Origin: Floccularia luteovirens
Taxonomy: Eukaryota > Basidiomycota > Agaricomycetes > Agaricales > Squamanitaceae
Length of the DNA: 64,000 nt
Direction: 5' to 3'
NCBI GenBank assembly: GCA_009739215.1
Contig: VSJF01000015.1
Coordinates: 62,001-126,000 of the forward strand
The first letter of the stretch is position 1. Every line of letters begins with the position of its first letter. A model generated the notes under the pieces. That model was not told where the DNA came from and searched no databases. It worked only from the letters and a program-made list of their open reading frames with translations. Position numbers and translations under genes: made by a program. Below are positions 47,415 to 58,314 of the stretch, piece by piece.

Positions 47415-48389
47415 TTGTACGACCTGTCTTCAATAAGTTTGGACAGGGATAGTACCCTGAGTTATTACATCTACTCGCGACTCCTGGGTTGTTGTCTTAT
47501 TGTATTTATACTTGAAATAGTATTCTCTTTTTTTTCTCTCTCAGCATTGGTGATTGGAGCATTGCAATTTGGAACTGTTGCATGTGCTATTGCACCATCT
47601 ATCTAGATTGTTACCGTTCGATATGTGCTCGGGTATTTCCTGGTTGTCACTCGGTTGTGGTCACCTTGGACTCCTCGGAGGGCAGGCGTTTCGCTTGGTA
47701 TGCAATTACGGCTGTGTCCAATAGAGTTAGCCAAGGCGACGTTTTAGAAAAACACATCAAATATGTGTGGGGGTCCACAGAAATGTTCCTCAAGTATGAT
47801 TTGTGTCACATCTCAATGAAAATACATCAGTTCTCGTATAATTTAGTAGATTTGGAATCTAAACAGCATTCTAACAGGTGCCTGAAGGAAGAAATGTAAT
47901 TTGACTATTTATAAAAGTCTGCTAAGTACTTCAATATCAGGTCTACATCAGCAACAAAGGAAGATGGAAAATTCACAAGCTGTTGTGGCTATTAGCGGAG
48001 AAATGCATCCGGTAATTATGCATCCGTTGATTCCTCATGCAAAGAAAGATTAGGTTAGCGTACTAGTGTGGGGTATTAGGCTGTGGGCTCCATTTCTGTT
48101 TCACATCACATGACAACTTAAAATACATTAGATTAAGAACCGTGCTATAATCGAGTATATACCTTTCGCCATTACTAATATCATATGCATGCTAACTTAC
48201 CATCTTGTTGACATCAGAAGAACTCCGATGAAGCACCAAAGCACTACAACTACACGAAACATACATTATTTCTCATAACTTACACTCTGCGCTCTCCGTT
48301 TACTCTCGTCCCTACTCGAACTCGTAGGATACAACTATAAATGGTAGCAGTGATATCATCAACGGTGAAGCTCTTTCTTTTATTATTTG
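47415..48389. other. Intergenic, nothing recognised
   Basis: Downstream of the ZIP gene. The open frame 47582-47899 has no recognisable family. Confidence 0.4.
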
Positions 48390-48480
48390 CTTCAACCTAG
48401 CAGGTGCAGCCGGAGATCCCTTGCTCACCGAAGATGAAACAGGGAGGAAAAAATTTATTGAAGAGGTTTTGATTGGATTC
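48390..48480 (+). pseudogene. Orphan fragment of ACS exon 1
   Basis: LTEDETGRKKFIEE followed by a gtttt donor-like end matches the end of exon 1 in ACS copies 1 and 3-5 (IEDETGRKIFVEE, IEDETGRKIFAEE). No other ACS exon can be found next to it. Confidence 0.7.
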
Positions 48481-49635
48481 AGAGGATTTTGTTGGAGCTT
48501 TTCAAATCTCAAAAAGATCGATCTTGAAAATGTTGTGGAGGTTGCTTGTATAGAGAAGTGCTGCCATCAATACCCGCACCACCTTTTTTCTATTGAATTC
48601 ATGTATACTCCGAGTCGATCTAAATACGACCGCAATCATACCTTTCTGCTTACACCCCATCAATAGAGTACAGAGAGACGGCAATACCTTACTCCCCCGA
48701 GAGTCATCGCTCCGTACTATCACCCAGGAGGAGCTATCCCGGGCCATATACAGGGGTCCTCGCAGCGCACAATAATCCGTAGCAACAATCTATGTTTGAA
48801 GGACTCTAAGCGACTCCGAAGGCAAACTTTCAGACTAGCCATGATCGACCGTTGTCACTCTGTCCTGAAGTTTGTGTTACATACTTGATGGTTGAACTTG
48901 TGCTCATACCCTGTGCGTCCGAAATATACATGGCGCTTTTTTAGTTTTTTTTTTTTTTTTGACTCCATGTATTGACCATTGAGCAGTGGTGCGTTCAAAG
49001 TAATATCCCCGAAGTACAACGGCACGTCACCTATGTTTTGGCCTGTACTACAGGTATCAAATTTCAAAGTCAGACACCTGATTCCATCTATTGTGCGGAG
49101 ATACCCTTGTGAGTTCAGTAAGCGACGAGTGACGGAGGATGGGATTTGTGTGGTGAGAGACTTGGAGTTGTAGTAGTTAATTTAGATGTTCAGCGTCAAC
49201 GATTATGATATTGAGAGTGGATGAAAAGATTGTATAAATGGCGTGTATACTAGTAGAGCTGGAGGAAGTGAAAGTCAACTAAAAGGGGAATCTATGCGTA
49301 AAAGAGACAAATTTAAAGGAAACGTAGGATGAAAGAGACGAAAGGCATAACGTGCGTGCGTACAATCTAATCTAATCTAATCTGAGTCATGTGAAACGTG
49401 TATCATGTGATGAAATGAGAACGGAAACGGAATCCAAGGATAGCCCGACGGCCAACCCCACACTATCATCCATTTTTGAAGTCATTGTATCTGCAGAGGT
49501 GACCAGTCGAAACATTGAACATAAATTCAGCAGCTTTACAGACTGTCACCAGGTTTACTAATTACTGATAATGGTGTTATTCTATCAAGGAGAAATATCT
49601 CATGTCAGAGTCTTCGAAACCCAATAATATCGAAA
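48481..49635. other. Intergenic, nothing recognised
   Basis: Contains a T15 tract at 48946-48960, an open frame in both directions around 48855-49173 without a family, and a short AATCT tandem repeat at 49364-49383. Confidence 0.4.
49364..49383. repeat. (AATCT)4 tandem repeat
   Basis: Four exact pentamer units in an intergenic region. Confidence 0.85.
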
Positions 49636-51172
49636 TTAACTCTGTTGACATTCAACCTCATCTACAACCTCATCAAATAATTCGTCCATGGCTCCACCTA
49701 GATTTCCAATCACAAGAGCCGAGATATTCGCTTGATGCTCAGTCTTGTATATATCCAGCTCCCTTCTAATGCGTATGTTAAGTACAAGACGAGACACCAA
49801 AAGTGATGTGATCGATGTGCAGAATTGGGATGATAATGTAAATTGATGTGACGGGGGCAATGATACACCATGACCTCGCTTCAATGCAGTCAGACCAAGA
49901 GACGAAAAAATCACAAGGGCACCAAAGGCTCACCAAAAGCGTGTTTACAAGAAGATTCGCCAGGTTGGACGTACAAATAACAAGGAAGTACACGATCCCG
50001 TCTCTGAAGAATAGGTACGATAACCTAGTGGATTTCTTTCATATCAGTTGCAATCAGAAATTTGGGAGTGAGGCTTACGATGCGCTCGGTTGACCCTTAT
50101 TGAAGAAGAATCCGTACGTTTTTCGCAAAGTTAGTATGAAGATACTAGAGTCTATAACGAGGGCACTGATCCACAGGACAACTTCATTTACACTTCTGCA
50201 AATGTCATATTTACGGTTGACAACTCTGTACTCACATGAGTTGGTTGTAAATCCATCTGTATTTATGAAGCCTGACGGTCCGAGAAAAAGGTTGGCTACA
50301 TTGAACTCGTGAATTCAAAACTGACTCACCGAATTGTAGCGTCTCAGATGCAACAGGCGCAAAATCAAAGCATACAGCAAGGACTATTTGTACCACTATC
50401 AACATGATCAGAGATCCAAGGAGGGTGCGGTTGCAGCCATATAGAGCATACACTCTGATAGCCATAATGACTTATTTCGAATCATCAAAAAGATAACCCA
50501 GTAGATTAAGGTTTGTTTAACCCACGTTCACAAACTATATAAATGTAGCTTGAGTGAGGATGGCGCATAAACGCTCAAATTGATAGACGCACCAACAACA
50601 AGAACAATTGCTGTAACCTCCTTGAAATTCTGAATTGAGTCATTCTCGCTCCTTACAGAGTTGGTAATCAGAATAAGTCAATGAACTGTAAATAGGATCA
50701 TCCACACAATACTGAAGTCAAATTTTGGATTGTCTCCTGCACGGTGATGACTTGGAAAAAACGGATTCAAATAACATAATCAACACACATGGATTAGCTT
50801 CTTACCTACTGCGAGACATATAATTTGGTAGATAAGACCCAGATAACGGTTCACCAAGAAAAGAAATGCAGGTCCAGTTAATAGTTTCTGTTTCCATACT
50901 CGCTCGACCTCGAGCCGTTCAGTCAGTTATAGCCACAATAGTAGATTTGAGAAGTACTTCTTGTGAAAATGTCAAGCCTAAATGGTTCAGCATTCGAATA
51001 TGGTTGGACATGGACATCTTGCGAACTCACAATAATCATATGCAAGTAAAACGAAACCACACAATTCAAAGTATGAAAGCTCATAAGGCCTGGCCATTTA
51101 AATAAACTATGATTAGGACATACTGCATCATATCAAGGAAGAACGTACTCACACCAGCGACACGCCAGCCAT
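49636..51172 (-). CDS. Seven-helix membrane protein of the basidiomycete DUF6533/DUF6534 type
   Basis: A probable start at 51172 (MAGVSLV) is followed by short exons. Reading on: FELCGFVLLAYDYCLTFSQE, intron, VERVWKQKLLTGPAFLFLVN, RYLGLIYQI (about 50810-50875), EVTAIVLVV (about 50600), MAIRVYALYGCNRTLLGSLI and further hydrophobic residues (50350-50465), and a last exon with SRLVLNIRIRRELDIYKTEH (49700-49790), ending at 49636. The YDY...EV..VW, FLxNRY and YALYGxNR signatures are those of the large mushroom family of GPCR-like seven-helix proteins with unknown ligands. Individual exon joins in the middle (50100-50350 and 50480-50720) are uncertain, so I cannot say whether the gene is intact. 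Orientation and family are well supported. Confidence 0.65.
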
Positions 51173-52441
51173 TTTCTGGGTGCTTGAATTAGGTATTGAC
51201 TAAGTATTGGGGGAGGCGATGGCTCTTCGGTTTGTTCTTGGACATTGTTATATCATATGTGGGTGTGATAATCAGAGCTAGAATTCACAAGTACATTGAT
51301 AGCTGTAAACAGAGTGGCCAGGACAACAGAGCAATACGGGGGTCTGATAGGAAGGGCCGCATCTTGTGAACAAGGGATGATTGCAACAATCACAAACTGT
51401 CGCCTTGACAAAAGAATCATCGATGCATTTTGCTACAAAGGAGGGTAGCTCAAGTCCGCAACATCTCAATTCCACGAAGATTCAGATTCCAAGTGAAAAC
51501 GCAAGGCCCTAAATGTTGCTTCGTGATGGACTGGGCTCCTCTACGATTGAATGACCAGAACATTGACTTCCTGTAATTCTACACTCTGATGATCAGCTGG
51601 CTCTGAGGAACCGGGGGACCACGGTAGTGATAAGTCTGTCTATATAAAGAGACATTTAGATACATAGTGCTGTAAGACGAGGCTTGACAACCTACTTATA
51701 AAGTACAATCATATGCGAGTCAGCAATATTCTGTGCATGTAACAGATCAATGAACTCGTCACCTTCAAAAATGATGTACACTAGCAACATTGAGACCCTA
51801 ACCACTTCCTGTCGCTTGTTGGATCTGTTGTTTGGTCTTCAAAACATCGATCATCTGTGTGAGATACAAGCTCGTTTGGAGCTTGGAGCGTTATGCTGTA
51901 GAATGATATGCCATACTTACTTAGACGGTGTTGATATTTCGCGTTTTCGGAAGTTTTGCAATGCACATGTTTTTATCCCATTAAGCGAAATTCGCTGAAG
52001 CTGGATCAATTCTTCCTTTCAATTCAGTTACATATTTATTATATTGTTTGGTGCTCCATTTACAAAATTTTATTGAAACCAAGGTTTCTTGTCTGATGGC
52101 ATTGGTATTGTTCGTGGATGAAATGTATTGAAAAGAACAACGTCCTGAATGCGACAAAAAAATCCATTGCTCCATCAAAGCCAAAAACACTTTCCAAACC
52201 TTCAATGTATCTCCTAGTAAAAAGAAAAAAGAAATTTTTGATATCTCAAAGCGACTTGTATTATTACTTCAGCTTCATTTATTGTTTGTTTGTAATCGCT
52301 CCGAGTAAAATGAAATCCAACTACTTATTTCTCTCTACCGTGCATTACAGAACCTGCAGACAAGACTACGATTTGCAGTTAAATGATGCGTTTGTGCGTT
52401 TGTGACGTGATGAATTTAAGCACTCCTAGACCCAATACATG
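51173..52441. other. Intergenic, nothing recognised
   Basis: Between the seven-helix gene and the mucin-like gene. The open frames at 51278-51475 and 51750-51998 have no family signature. Confidence 0.4.
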
Positions 52442-53804
52442 CTACAAACGAAGACCTACAAGCCGTAATTCAACTGGTTACCGGCGGTAACATTGAAAAC
52501 AAAATGGGGGTCACTTACGACTTGCGAAAAAATTTCTTTTTTGGAGACCATTGGTATCAGAAGGTGCTAGTGGCGTTTCAGAGCATAAAAGTGATGGTTC
52601 AACTGACGTTAACGTGGAAAATGAAATGGAAATGACTTACGATTTGCAAGAACATTTCCTCTTCGAAAATCATTGTCAAAAGTTATGTTTCTCCCTTTTC
52701 GCTTGTGGTAGAGATAATATAGCAGTACAAAAATTATGACAGCAGCTATTCCAACGCCAACAACAATCCCTGTTATAGCTGCTACTGAAAGGTGAGAATT
52801 CTGGGCCACAGTAGCATGTGCATCAGTAGGGGAAGCTACTACTGAAGATAGGCTTGGGTTTTGGGGTCCAGCGGAAGTGTTTCGGGCTGATGTTGGGGTA
52901 TCTGCGGTTGTGGTTATAGTTGATTGAGGAGGCGTGGTCAGTACACTTGACACTGCACCTACTGTACTTCTGTTCAGCGGTATAACTTGAAGCGATTGCG
53001 TGCTTGTTGGAGGTGGATTTATTAGGAGGGAATTTGTTGAGGGATTTGTTGAGGGTGGATTTGTTGTGGGTGGATTTGTTGTGGGTGGATTTGTTGTGGG
53101 TGGATTTGTTGTGGGTGGATTTGTTGTGGGTGGATTTGTTGTGGGTGGATTTGTTGTGGGTGGATTTGTTGAGGGTGGAGAGGGTGAATTTGTTGTAGGC
53201 GAATTCATCGGGGGTAGATCCATTGAGGTGGGATTTGTTTGGGCTGATGTTGTCGTCCCTACAGTTGTGGTTGTCACTGAAAATGTGATCTGCACACTTA
53301 AAATGATTGAATCCAAGCTTGCTGGAGGTGGACTTGTTGGGAGTGAATTTGTCGGAGGCACGTTGGTCGGTGTATGGTCCGGGGTCCTTGCGACAAAGTA
53401 ATTGTAAGAAACCCAATTCGCTTTATTCACAACCAAGGGTATGTGGTTCTCTGATGGTAATTTATCAGACTTGGAAAAGTCTTGACCATGCTGCGTTTTA
53501 GGATTCTGCGCATCTAGGGAAAACAAGGTGGGTGCGTCGTTGTCGATAGTATACGTTGATGTAGGTATCGCCTTGAACTGAATACCACCAAGTGTGGAAA
53601 TGGGGGCACCTAGTGGTTGTTATTTATAACTTGAAGTGGTTAGCACTGGAGAGACATACTGGCAAATGCTATGTTCAAACTGGATCCGGGTATAGGGGAG
53701 TGTATTACAGTTCCGTCGGGTTGAGCAGGGTCATTGAGTATCGTCCAGCTGGTCGTCGATAACTCGACGGGAGGATCTCGGTCATCGATTTTTGTAAGAG
53801 GCAT
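52442..53804 (-). CDS. Jelly-roll/mucin-like single-pass membrane protein with PTTNP repeats
   Basis: Four exons traced in frame from ATG 53804 (MPLTKIDDRDPPVELSTTSW) to TAG 52442. The N-terminal domain (DDRDP...SWTIL...IPGSSLNIAFAS...YTIDNDAPTLF...NHIPLVV...NYFVA) follows a pattern common in basidiomycete extracellular beta-sandwich proteins. A Ser/Thr/Pro-rich stalk follows, containing about eight copies of a five-residue unit (TTNPP) encoded by a 15-base minisatellite. After that comes one membrane helix (AAITGIVVGVGIAAVIIFVL), then a basic cytosolic start (YHKRKGR) and a short tail over two small exons. A conventional signal peptide is not obvious at the chosen start; an upstream in-frame Met at 53870 gives MRAFLNTFLTLRSRKFQ, which is a weak alternative. 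Likely a cell-surface or sensor/mucin-type protein; partner unknown. Confidence 0.8.
53040..53170. repeat. 15-base minisatellite in the mucin-like gene
   Basis: About eight units of gtgggtggatttgtt, nearly exact. It codes for NPPTT on the minus strand and is also free of stops in two frames on the plus strand, which explains long spurious open frames there. Confidence 0.9.
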
Positions 53805-54214
53805 TTGAAAATACGCTCTTTGAAATTTTCTTGACCGGAGTGTTAAAAAGGTATTCAAAAAAGCTCGCAAACAGCATATCAGAGTGTAGTTGATATATGA
53901 TCTGTTACAATAGAATCGAAAATCAATCGGTAGTTAAATCAACTGAGTGAGTTTCTCTGGTGACATTTTTTTGATATTGGGCTTTGACTGTTTCATCTAT
54001 CATGATGGTTGACACGAAAGAATGAACGGTGTAGATGCGAAAGGCGTGCAGAGCGCGGAAGAATATTTTCGCGGCCTGGAACCCAAACAACCTCTTCCAT
54101 AACGTCCCAAACGGCATCATCGATAATAGGGTATGACCCACTTATAACCTTTCCTACTATTTCCCAGATGATCTGATTGTAGCGGCCTTGTCTGATAAAC
54201 TGATCAGCATCTCC
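53805..54214. other. Intergenic, nothing recognised
   Basis: 5' region of the mucin-like gene. A minus-strand open frame (53923-54141) has no family signature. Confidence 0.35.
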
Positions 54215-54610
54215 ATCCATATAGATATCTTTGGTTCTGTTGCCTTCTTATCCTACGTAAGATTGCAGTCGCTGCATATGAAAAGCCCTGAATATGGGAT
54301 GTCACAACAATTGAACTTATTTTGAATCGGGTATTGGAAAACTTTCCCCTCGATGCACAATGGATTTCAGGTTGACTATGAGCCCTGTTACCTCCCAAGC
54401 CTAGCCTGGTGTATTCGATCATCGATGTCGTAACGGGTAGAGTTTTCGTATGAGACCTCAAGTATATGCAGCGTGACTTGAATGTGGAAAGAAAGGGAGA
54501 AAGTCAATGTTGAGCGTCGAAGGTTGATCGTTAGGGGTTGCTTTATTACTTGGCTGGGTGGATTATACACGAGCCGGACGGAAAGAGGTGTTGGGTAGCA
54601 AGTGTAAACG
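54215..54610 (+). pseudogene. Decayed 3' end of an NLR (WD40 region)
   Basis: Aligns with the main NLR at about 27560-28060. Matching blocks are gatatcttt-gtt-gttgccttct, atatgggatgtcacaacaa(c)tgaac, gtattcgat...gtgacgggaga-like text and tggat(c)atacacgagc-ggac...gagattgttgggta. Many indels; no open frame. Confidence 0.7.
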
Positions 54611-54682
54611 TTGATAAATAACGAAGTAACATTTCGTGGCGGGAACTAGAATCCTGGATTAGTTAATATGTCATATACATCT

Positions 54683-54820
54683 ACCGCGAAGGTATACCTT
54701 GTACAAGTTCTCATAGAGACTTGTTGCAACACGTTGCTGATATCAAAGTCGAAAACAAACTGTTACGTAATTAGTATGCACATCTCCAGTGGCAGGAATT
54801 CTTCCTACGGTATAAGCATT
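54683..54820 (+). pseudogene. Relic of the ACS 3' exons
   Basis: Aligns with 38485-38645 of ACS copy 5: accgcgaaggtatacctt-gtacaa, the intron, gcaacacgttgctgat-tcaaagt, then tctccagtggcaggaattcttc against tctccgagcgggaagcttcta. The segment in between is shortened. It sits just before an F-box-like relic, as ACS copy 5 does. Confidence 0.7.
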
Positions 54821-55144
54821 CTCTTCCTAGGTCGAAATATACATAGGAAGTCCTGAAAGTTAAAATACTATAGTACGTAGTGCATAACATTCTCAGACTC
54901 CCCCCATCACAAGTACGATGCACCAGCAGTGTATGCCGACTCGGATTGCACAGCAAAGCTCCCCTACATTACAACCACGAATTATTATCGCCCAAAGGTC
55001 TGCTGTATATTTCTGTATGTTGTAATTTACACTCTGTATTATGAACCAAAACACTACGTGGTGTTACTTTGGTATGCCTATGATAAACCTGCATAGCCCA
55101 CCTAGCTCATATAATAAAGGAGACGAGGTTTCCTACCCAAACAG

Positions 55145-56020
55145 ATGTCTCCCCCGTCTTTGCCATTGGACCTCTTACTGGAAATTCGCGGGCTTTGTGT
55201 GCTCTTACTCACAATCAAGTTACCGCAGTCTTCTTTTGACTTCTCGGAGCTTACCATACTATACGCCTAACATGTATCCCCCAGATACCAATCATTCTTG
55301 TTGCTAAGGAACAAACACTTTCCTTCCACCTCTTTCTCCACCGTTATCCAGATATCGCCCCACTAGTCCGCCGTCTTTGGGTTCATAACAGAGTTGAACA
55401 CGATGAATAAGGTGCAGCAGTTTCCATTGTCTCTGCATATATAAACGTCATTCATCTCGCATGCATTGATGGCACAATGATCAACATTTGCTATAGACCT
55501 AAATTCAGAAACTTACGTTGCAGGGAGTTCACAGTGAATGACTACCACTATATTCTTTGGAAACAACTCGGACTTTCCGAAGGCTCCAAGGCATTTTGCA
55601 GACAGCTCACTCATCTTCGACTTCCTCCAAGGGTCTACGCACTGATGGCGCCAACGCGCTTCTTTACTTCCCTAACTCATCTAGCCTTTTTCCCTATGTC
55701 GCGAAGACCCTGAACTTTCGTATTTACAGGAATTGACGGCTCTCCAGCATGTTGGGATAACATTCAATTGTTCCTGTACAACGCATAGAATATCAGCGTG
55801 GAAAGCGATGGAACATAGTATCAAAGCCAAAATTACGATTTCTGTTTGCGGAGAAGGCTGGGAAGGGAAGGATTGGTGGGGTACAATTCGGTGAGAGGGT
55901 GGTTTGGCTTGAACGTGTCTGTGGAGGTAGTGAATGTTTGCGGAGTGCACAACCGATTGGGACCGTTGCTCCGATAAATTAAAGCCACTTGGGAAGATTT
56001 GTGAAGAATTCAAGAGCTTT
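55145..56020 (+). pseudogene. F-box-like family member, frame-broken
   Basis: Starts MSPPSLPLDLLLEIRGL at 55145, an F-box-like first helix. It continues SQSSYRSLLLTSRS, then (after frame changes near 55260-55310) LFLHRYPDIAPLV-RLWVHNRVEHDE with a stop at about 55408. The rest is NICYRPKFRNLRCREFTVND (55483-55545), RQLTHLRLPPRVYALMAPT (55600-55655), FFTSLTHLAFFP and a C-terminal part ending near 56020. Family role: probably substrate adaptor of SCF ubiquitin ligases, or F-box-derived proteins; this copy is dead. Confidence 0.7.
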
Positions 56021-56410
56021 TATATATAAATGGCTATTAGTTTAAAGAAAAAATTAGATTAGCGTGGTGCTAGTGCTTCGTGTGATGCAATTAGATAAGA
56101 GCGACCTGGTAAAGATATATTCCCTACAAGATGTAAGGAGAGTATCAGTTAGGAGTAGGGACATCGTCAAAGAGGTTGTCAATGATTTCGTTGATTATGT
56201 CATTAACGCAGGAGTGTCAAGTCAATAGAATTACGTTGACCAGGTCCCCTTGCCGTGCAGGTGCCGAGTCCCCAAACTTCCAGAAACACCACGTGATGTT
56301 TATTCTGACGCGAGTTGCCCTGCCCTAAACACGGCTTAAATATCAGATGTTGAGCAGTTGCTACACAGCACTACCCTCCATCCTCCTATACCCTTCCAAA
56401 TTTACCTTTA

Positions 56411-57572
56411 ATGAGAGCTTCTAAACGACTACTACGTGTACAGGATAGTGCTAGCATCAACTCTAACGATACTGAAGCATTCGTCACGCCTCCCAGGAAG
56501 CGATTACGCCGCGATTCTTCATCTCAGCCAAGTTCATCATCCAGTACTGGTAGGTTACATCATCCCTCGTCATATATGTACATCTCACATCCCAATAGGG
56601 AGTACAAAACAGGAGGAAAATAGAGCAAAGTGATGTGAAATCACTGAACATCGAGAAACAACTTCAGTTATGTGCAGTGGAACTTCCAAAATACTCTGAT
56701 ATCCTGAACTTGAAGAACATCCCGACTGGTATATTCTTACCCTTCAATATATTAACTAATCATACTCATTCATATGCATAGGTTGCTGCTTCATAGTCTC
56801 TGCAATCAAAGACCTTTTCCGTGATGTTATGGCCTCCATTAAGCAACGAGCAGACGCCAACAATGAAAAATTATTGGAAAATGAGCTATATCTTGATTGG
56901 TTGCAAGAACTTAATTTTGTCATTGACGCGATTGAGGTTGGTTTCGACTTTACATAAATTTGAAATTGGTTCTAATAATATATTGTTAGAATGCTCTCAA
57001 TTTCAAGGTTCCTGGAACTCGGAAACGTGTTCCAGGCCTTGGTCGATCTACTTTCGTCATCATGTACCACCTCATAGATGAATTTATCAGCCAAATTGAG
57101 GGACACCATGATGGATGGTCATATCATCTAGACGGCTCACAAGAGTCTCTATACCCGGACACAATGTCACTTGTTGAAGAGTGTAACGATCCTTCTACAG
57201 ACCACCGTTCGGCAGAAACAGTTCGTATTGCTGAAGAGGTCTTGCACCGATATGATACAGTAATGGCAGCAGCTGTGCGGAGGTTCAGGGTAGAAAGTAA
57301 GAGGAACGATAGATTGTTAGCTGCTCGAATAGGGAAGAAAGAATACTCGCTGTCCAAAGCTTGTTGCTTGTTATCCGAACAAACTGGGTTCGGGGGCGAC
57401 GATGATTCTATGGGAGATTCTTTGCTGCAGACGTCTAGGACAGTGATGAGGGTTTGGAATGAACAAGTAAGTGATTTCCTCGAAGCTGTATTTTGTTGTG
57501 TATTGATTTTATGCAAAGAGTGGCGGAGATTACGATGGAATCAGATCTGATTCTGATTGTGATAGTATCTAA
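56411..57572 (+). CDS. Conserved-looking protein of unknown function
   Basis: An intact five-exon gene. The start at 56411 (MRASKRLLRVQDSASINSND) is followed by a basic, Ser-rich stretch (PPRKRLRRDSSSQPSSSSST, a plausible nuclear localisation signal). Next come short exons (VQNRRKIEQSDVKSLNIEKQ, then GCCFIVSAIKDLFRDVMASI), an exon with LLENELYLDWLQELNFVIDA, and a long exon beginning NALNFKVPGTRKRVPGLGRS (about 56991-57466). The last intron (57467-57521) leads to an acidic tail, SGGDYDGIRSDSDCDSI, and TAA at 57572. All introns keep frame with GT...AG ends. I recognise no domain. The helical, charged middle and predicted nuclear signal suggest a nuclear or DNA/chromatin-associated protein, but that is a guess. 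Confidence 0.72.
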
Positions 57573-57813
57573 CTTGCACAAGAACGTGTAACATATGTAT
57601 GATATGTTTTATAATGACGTGGAGTATCAAAGCAAGTGTTAGTCGGGCACCTGAGAAGCCTTTTTCTTACCCGGTAGTTGTCACCTGTTAATGGACCGAG
57701 GTTGTGTTCAATGTCGTCATTCACGTGCCACTCAAACAAAGAGTTACTAAGCACCCAGTTTAAAGGAAGTCGGAACTGGACCTCGCTCTACACCATACCC
57801 CCTACAACCAGCC

Positions 57814-58314
57814 ATGAAAGCTACACTGAACGGACATACCATCGCAGACTCCAACGACACCATTATTATCGAAGGCAACCATTATTTCCCTCCCGACTCT
57901 GTCAACAAGTCTCTCTTAGACTCGTCTCAGACAAGGTAGGGTACTTACTGGTGTTGTGATTTTCAAAGTTCTTATCTAAATTTACTCTTCAGTTCTGTAT
58001 GCCCGTGGAAGGGGTCAGTACAACCAACTTCTATATCGACTGAACTAATGTATCAGTTTCTATAGAACTGCTTCCTACTATAATGGAGTTGTTGACGGCA
58101 AGACTATAAATGACGTTGCTTGGTGCGCATATACTGACCCATCTATAATAAAACATTTACTGATTTCATTTTAAAGGTACTATCCAAACACTATCTCTGA
58201 TAGAGCCAAACCAATTGAAGGCTATGTCGCATTTTATAAGGTATACTTTTTTGCCTTTTATTTCCTGAGGCTAGCTGAACATACATGGGACAGAACAAAG
58301 TTACAATCGCTTGA
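57814..58314 (+). CDS. DUF427 domain protein
   Basis: Intact five-exon gene from ATG 57814 (MKATLNGHTIADSNDTIIIE) to TGA 58314. It gives about 95 residues with the DUF427 hallmarks GNHYFPPDSV, SVCPWKGTASYYN, DVAWYYPNT and GYVAFYKNKV. DUF427 proteins are small beta-rich cytosolic proteins found in bacteria and fungi, and their reaction is not established. The length is normal for a single-domain member. Exon 2 is only about 22 bases (57999-58020) and carries VCPWKG. Confidence 0.92.

Noticed and set aside
48855..49173. Opposed open frames near the T15 tract
   Set aside because: Both are plausible by chance and I recognise neither product.
53000..53401. Long plus-strand open frames VVGGF... 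and LLWVD... opposite the mucin-like gene
   Set aside because: They are by-products of the 15-base repeat. The minus-strand frame has the membrane helix, correct introns and a family-like N-terminal domain.
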